Translations under genes and position numbers: made by a program
Shown: piece by piece, positions 63,201 to 64,000 of the stretch
Layout of the letters: each line of letters opens with the position of its first letter
Position numbering within the stretch: the first letter of the stretch is position 1
NCBI GenBank assembly: GCA_009787085.1
Contig: WRGR01000046.1
Coordinates: forward strand, 155,746-219,745
Reading direction: 5' to 3'
DNA: 64,000 nucleotides
From: Actinomycetes bacterium
GTDB lineage: Bacteria > Actinomycetota > Coriobacteriia > Coriobacteriales > UBA8131
The notes under the pieces: generated by a model
What the model was told of the DNA's origin: nothing
Database searches by the model: none
The model's input: only the letters and a program-made list of their open reading frames with translations

Positions 63201-64000
63201 CTTGGTCCAAGTGCCTGTCCAAGTCACGTCTCTATCCGGCATCGGGTAGGTGCCTTCAGCGCTGATGGTCAGGCCATCGCCGTCGGCCTTCCACTCTACA
63301 AATGTATAGCCTTCAACTGGCTCTGGGTTCTGCGGAGCGGCTACCGAGGCGCCGAACTCCACGTCGTTTTGATTGGCCGGCAGCTGGGCAGCAGCCGGGA
63401 AGTCGCCTGCGAACTGATAGGTCACGTTATGCTTATGGACTGCCCAAATCGCGGTGACCGTAAGGTCGTCAGTGATGTTGGCCAGGGTCTCGTCTGTGAC
63501 ATCCCAGCCGCTGAAGTCGTAGCCCTCGCGGGTCGGGTCGGCCGGCTTGGCGGCCGCGCCGCCGCTGGGAACCACGCTGCTGCTGATAATGTCACTGGGA
63601 TCGGTGTTGTAGCCGTCCCTGAAGGTCACCGTGTGGTCATTGGCACCGGGGAAGGTGAAGGTGAAGGTCACAGGGCCGGTGACTGGGCCTGCAGCGGCCG
63701 GGTCGTTGGGGGACCAAACGCCCGGCTTCTCCCCGAAGCCTTCGCCCGGCAGCATGCCAGTGGGAATGTTGGCAGGTGCCTGGCCGTGCTCCACGGTCTC
63801 GGTCAGGTCAGCGGTTGTGCTATCAGCCCAAGTGCCGTTGACGATCTTGTAGGTCACCGGGTAGCTGAGCAAGGCACTGAAGGTGAAGGTGAAGGTGGTG
63901 GGCTCGGTGAGCGCCGCGATTGTCGCCGGGTCGGTGTCCCAAGCCCCGGAGGCCGGGTCGTAGCCGGTGGCCGGCTGCATGTTGGCCGGGATTCCGGCCG
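60210..64000 (-). CDS. Giant InlB-repeat surface protein with polytopic C-terminal anchor (partial)
   Basis: At least 1263 residues; the frame is open through the window edge, so the N-terminus lies outside. It consists of some 15 Listeria-Bacteroides (InlB B-type) repeats of about 65-80 residues, recognised by recurring GYTFAGWDKP, GYDFGGWD and 'VTFDANGGTT' motifs. Then come a Thr/Pro/Ala-rich linker (about 100 residues, TTTPTTATPPATDPAATD) and a C-terminal region with about four membrane segments separated by charged loops (RDKEKEKVRKARF). There is no LPXTG motif, so it is held by membrane helices. Probable adhesin. The last 30 residues are Lys/Gln/Ser-rich and cytoplasmic. Confidence 0.9.
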   Translation of the reverse strand, partial: AGIPANMQPATGYDPASGAWDTDPATIAALTEPTTFTFTFSALLSYPVTYKIVNGTWADSTTADLTETVEHGQAPANIPTGMLPGEGFGEKPGVWSPNDPAAAGPVTGPVTFTFTFPGANDHTVTFRDGYNTDPSDIISSSVVPSGGAAAKPADPTREGYDFSGWDVTDETLANITDDLTVTAIWAVHKHNVTYQFAGDFPAAAQLPANQNDVEFGASVAAPQNPEPVEGYTFVEWKADGDGLTISAEGTYPMPDRDVTWTGTWTKNSHDISYRYDGDVPPGSEPPPAVNVPYGDPVTKPADPPAQPGYTFNGWTAPGVEPDPDGNYTMPDSPVEWVGTWTQEQYTITYVVVNGTWQGSDGATEAYQEPYFYGDTLVDLDQLVAVPNTGYNPGSGSWDETPTADTVVTGNKTYTFTYADLNVYTLTYKVVNGTWGDNTTADKTEQVAYGQNPAQVPSGMQPNTGYGEVPGLWDTDPATVTGITADQTFTFTYPSLNDYSVTFKDGYSTAPDDIIKTDTVPYGGTSTKPTDPAREGYTFTGWDTPDDALTNITSDLTVTATWQVNSYGVTFEYTGEVPFGLNPPTAINDVQYASPVAWPAAPTEPEGFTFEGWVPTPTVTVDQATGQFAMPGSDVRFSGNWKISTYNVTYKDGDGNDLTTEEVPHGGDATPPTTPPSKPGYDFGGWDNPGTNITEPIIINPIFTPKQLTVTFDANGGTTANPVSKPVLFDDLYYTLASTGRSGYTFAGWFTAASGGTQVTDTTKVTVPNDHTLYAHWTPLTNIQVNFDANGGTTASPASKAVTYGSPYGTLATTSRSGYIFNGWNTMANGSGTPVTGSTTVTTPTTHTLYAQWSPVPPTPVYTVTFTDGQGTELSRQQVPQGNNATAPTAPPRAGYTFVGWDKPYNNIQSNLTVNATWNPNRYTVTFTDGRGTVLRTQVVTHGGNATAPTTPTRTGYTFAGWDKPYRNVQGNLTVNATWQIRTYTVTYNNGQGGTISNQRVPHGSNATPPANPTRPGYVFNGWSRPPTNITGNTTITATWRPVGTTTPVIITPITTTPTTTTPTTATPPATDPAATDPAATDSGTTLPTVVTDPGVPTTDNPTTGTTQPLNPGATTVITQPDTAKDSGAGKESGKDYWSLFDLICTIIAIIAALVAIIRPLFGRDKDNRRQSDDYRDKEKEKVRKARFWAILLGIVVAVLLVILFFWTQDITLPITFFDEWSWLFFIGLILALVFMVLAVKKVKNKDRKGSQGQQSGQSQQTA

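Overview
The window looks like chromosomal DNA of a high-GC Gram-positive bacterium (Actinomycetota). The evidence is G+C-rich protein-coding DNA, an rpsF-ssb-rpsR-rplI cluster with dnaB beside it, two TrkA-type potassium regulators, sortase-assembled pili, and very large InlB-repeat and leucine-rich-repeat surface proteins. Together with a stand-alone FMN-type glutamate synthase and a cobalamin riboswitch this suggests a host-associated, probably anaerobic lineage such as Coriobacteriia. That placement is inference; no rRNA gene is present to prove it.

Layout. 1-10 kb: a peptide-binding Tat lipoprotein (cut by the window edge), a YkuD L,D-transpeptidase, an ABC exporter divergent from a membrane-anchored XRE regulator, a glutamate synthase-like enzyme, a decayed DNA methyltransferase and tRNA-Ala. 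10-18 kb: two TrkA proteins, a degenerate M28-peptidase-like membrane protein with a huge low-complexity insert, purA coupled to a membrane protein, and rmuC. 19-29 kb: two small unknown genes, dnaB, the rpsF-ssb-rpsR-rplI cluster (L9 has a long acidic tail), a tail-anchored protein, a GNAT acetyltransferase, a thioredoxin reductase-like enzyme, ddl and rlmN. 29-36 kb: a surface locus with an LRR protein, two class C sortases and one LPNTG pilin. 36-42 kb: a cobalamin-riboswitch operon (zinc dehydrogenase, TrpD-like phosphoribosyltransferase paralogue, 69-aa protein, MFS transporter, FHA protein). 42-47 kb: a GntR/ABC cassette, a secreted protein and a flippase.

47.7-55.9 kb is accessory DNA between tRNA-Val and tRNA-Ser. 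A 55-bp perfect repeat of the tRNA-Val 3' half brackets a 2.9-kb island that carries a truncated AbiE toxin-antitoxin pair, MobC with a likely oriT, and a TnpV-like protein. Triplets of a GGTGGCAG-type repeat lie just inside both ends, but no integrase gene is present. Beyond it lie a zinc-ribbon protein, an excisionase-like HTH protein, a Fic enzyme, an XRE regulator, and a cytosine methyltransferase whose C-terminus is homologous to the MobC tail. The DNA for this tail and its downstream hairpin occurs three times. 56-64 kb: a P-type cation ATPase, a small cysteine-containing protein and a giant InlB-repeat surface protein that runs off the window.

Most unusual points: (1) a B12 riboswitch with its own intrinsic terminator in front of a TrpD paralogue that lacks the expected anthranilate-site arginine; (2) a ribbon-helix-helix/methyltransferase/MobC-tail chimera and its repeated 3' segment; (3) intergenic palindromic elements whose TAGGG end supplies the TAG stop codon of four genes; (4) a tRNA-Val island with no visible recombinase.
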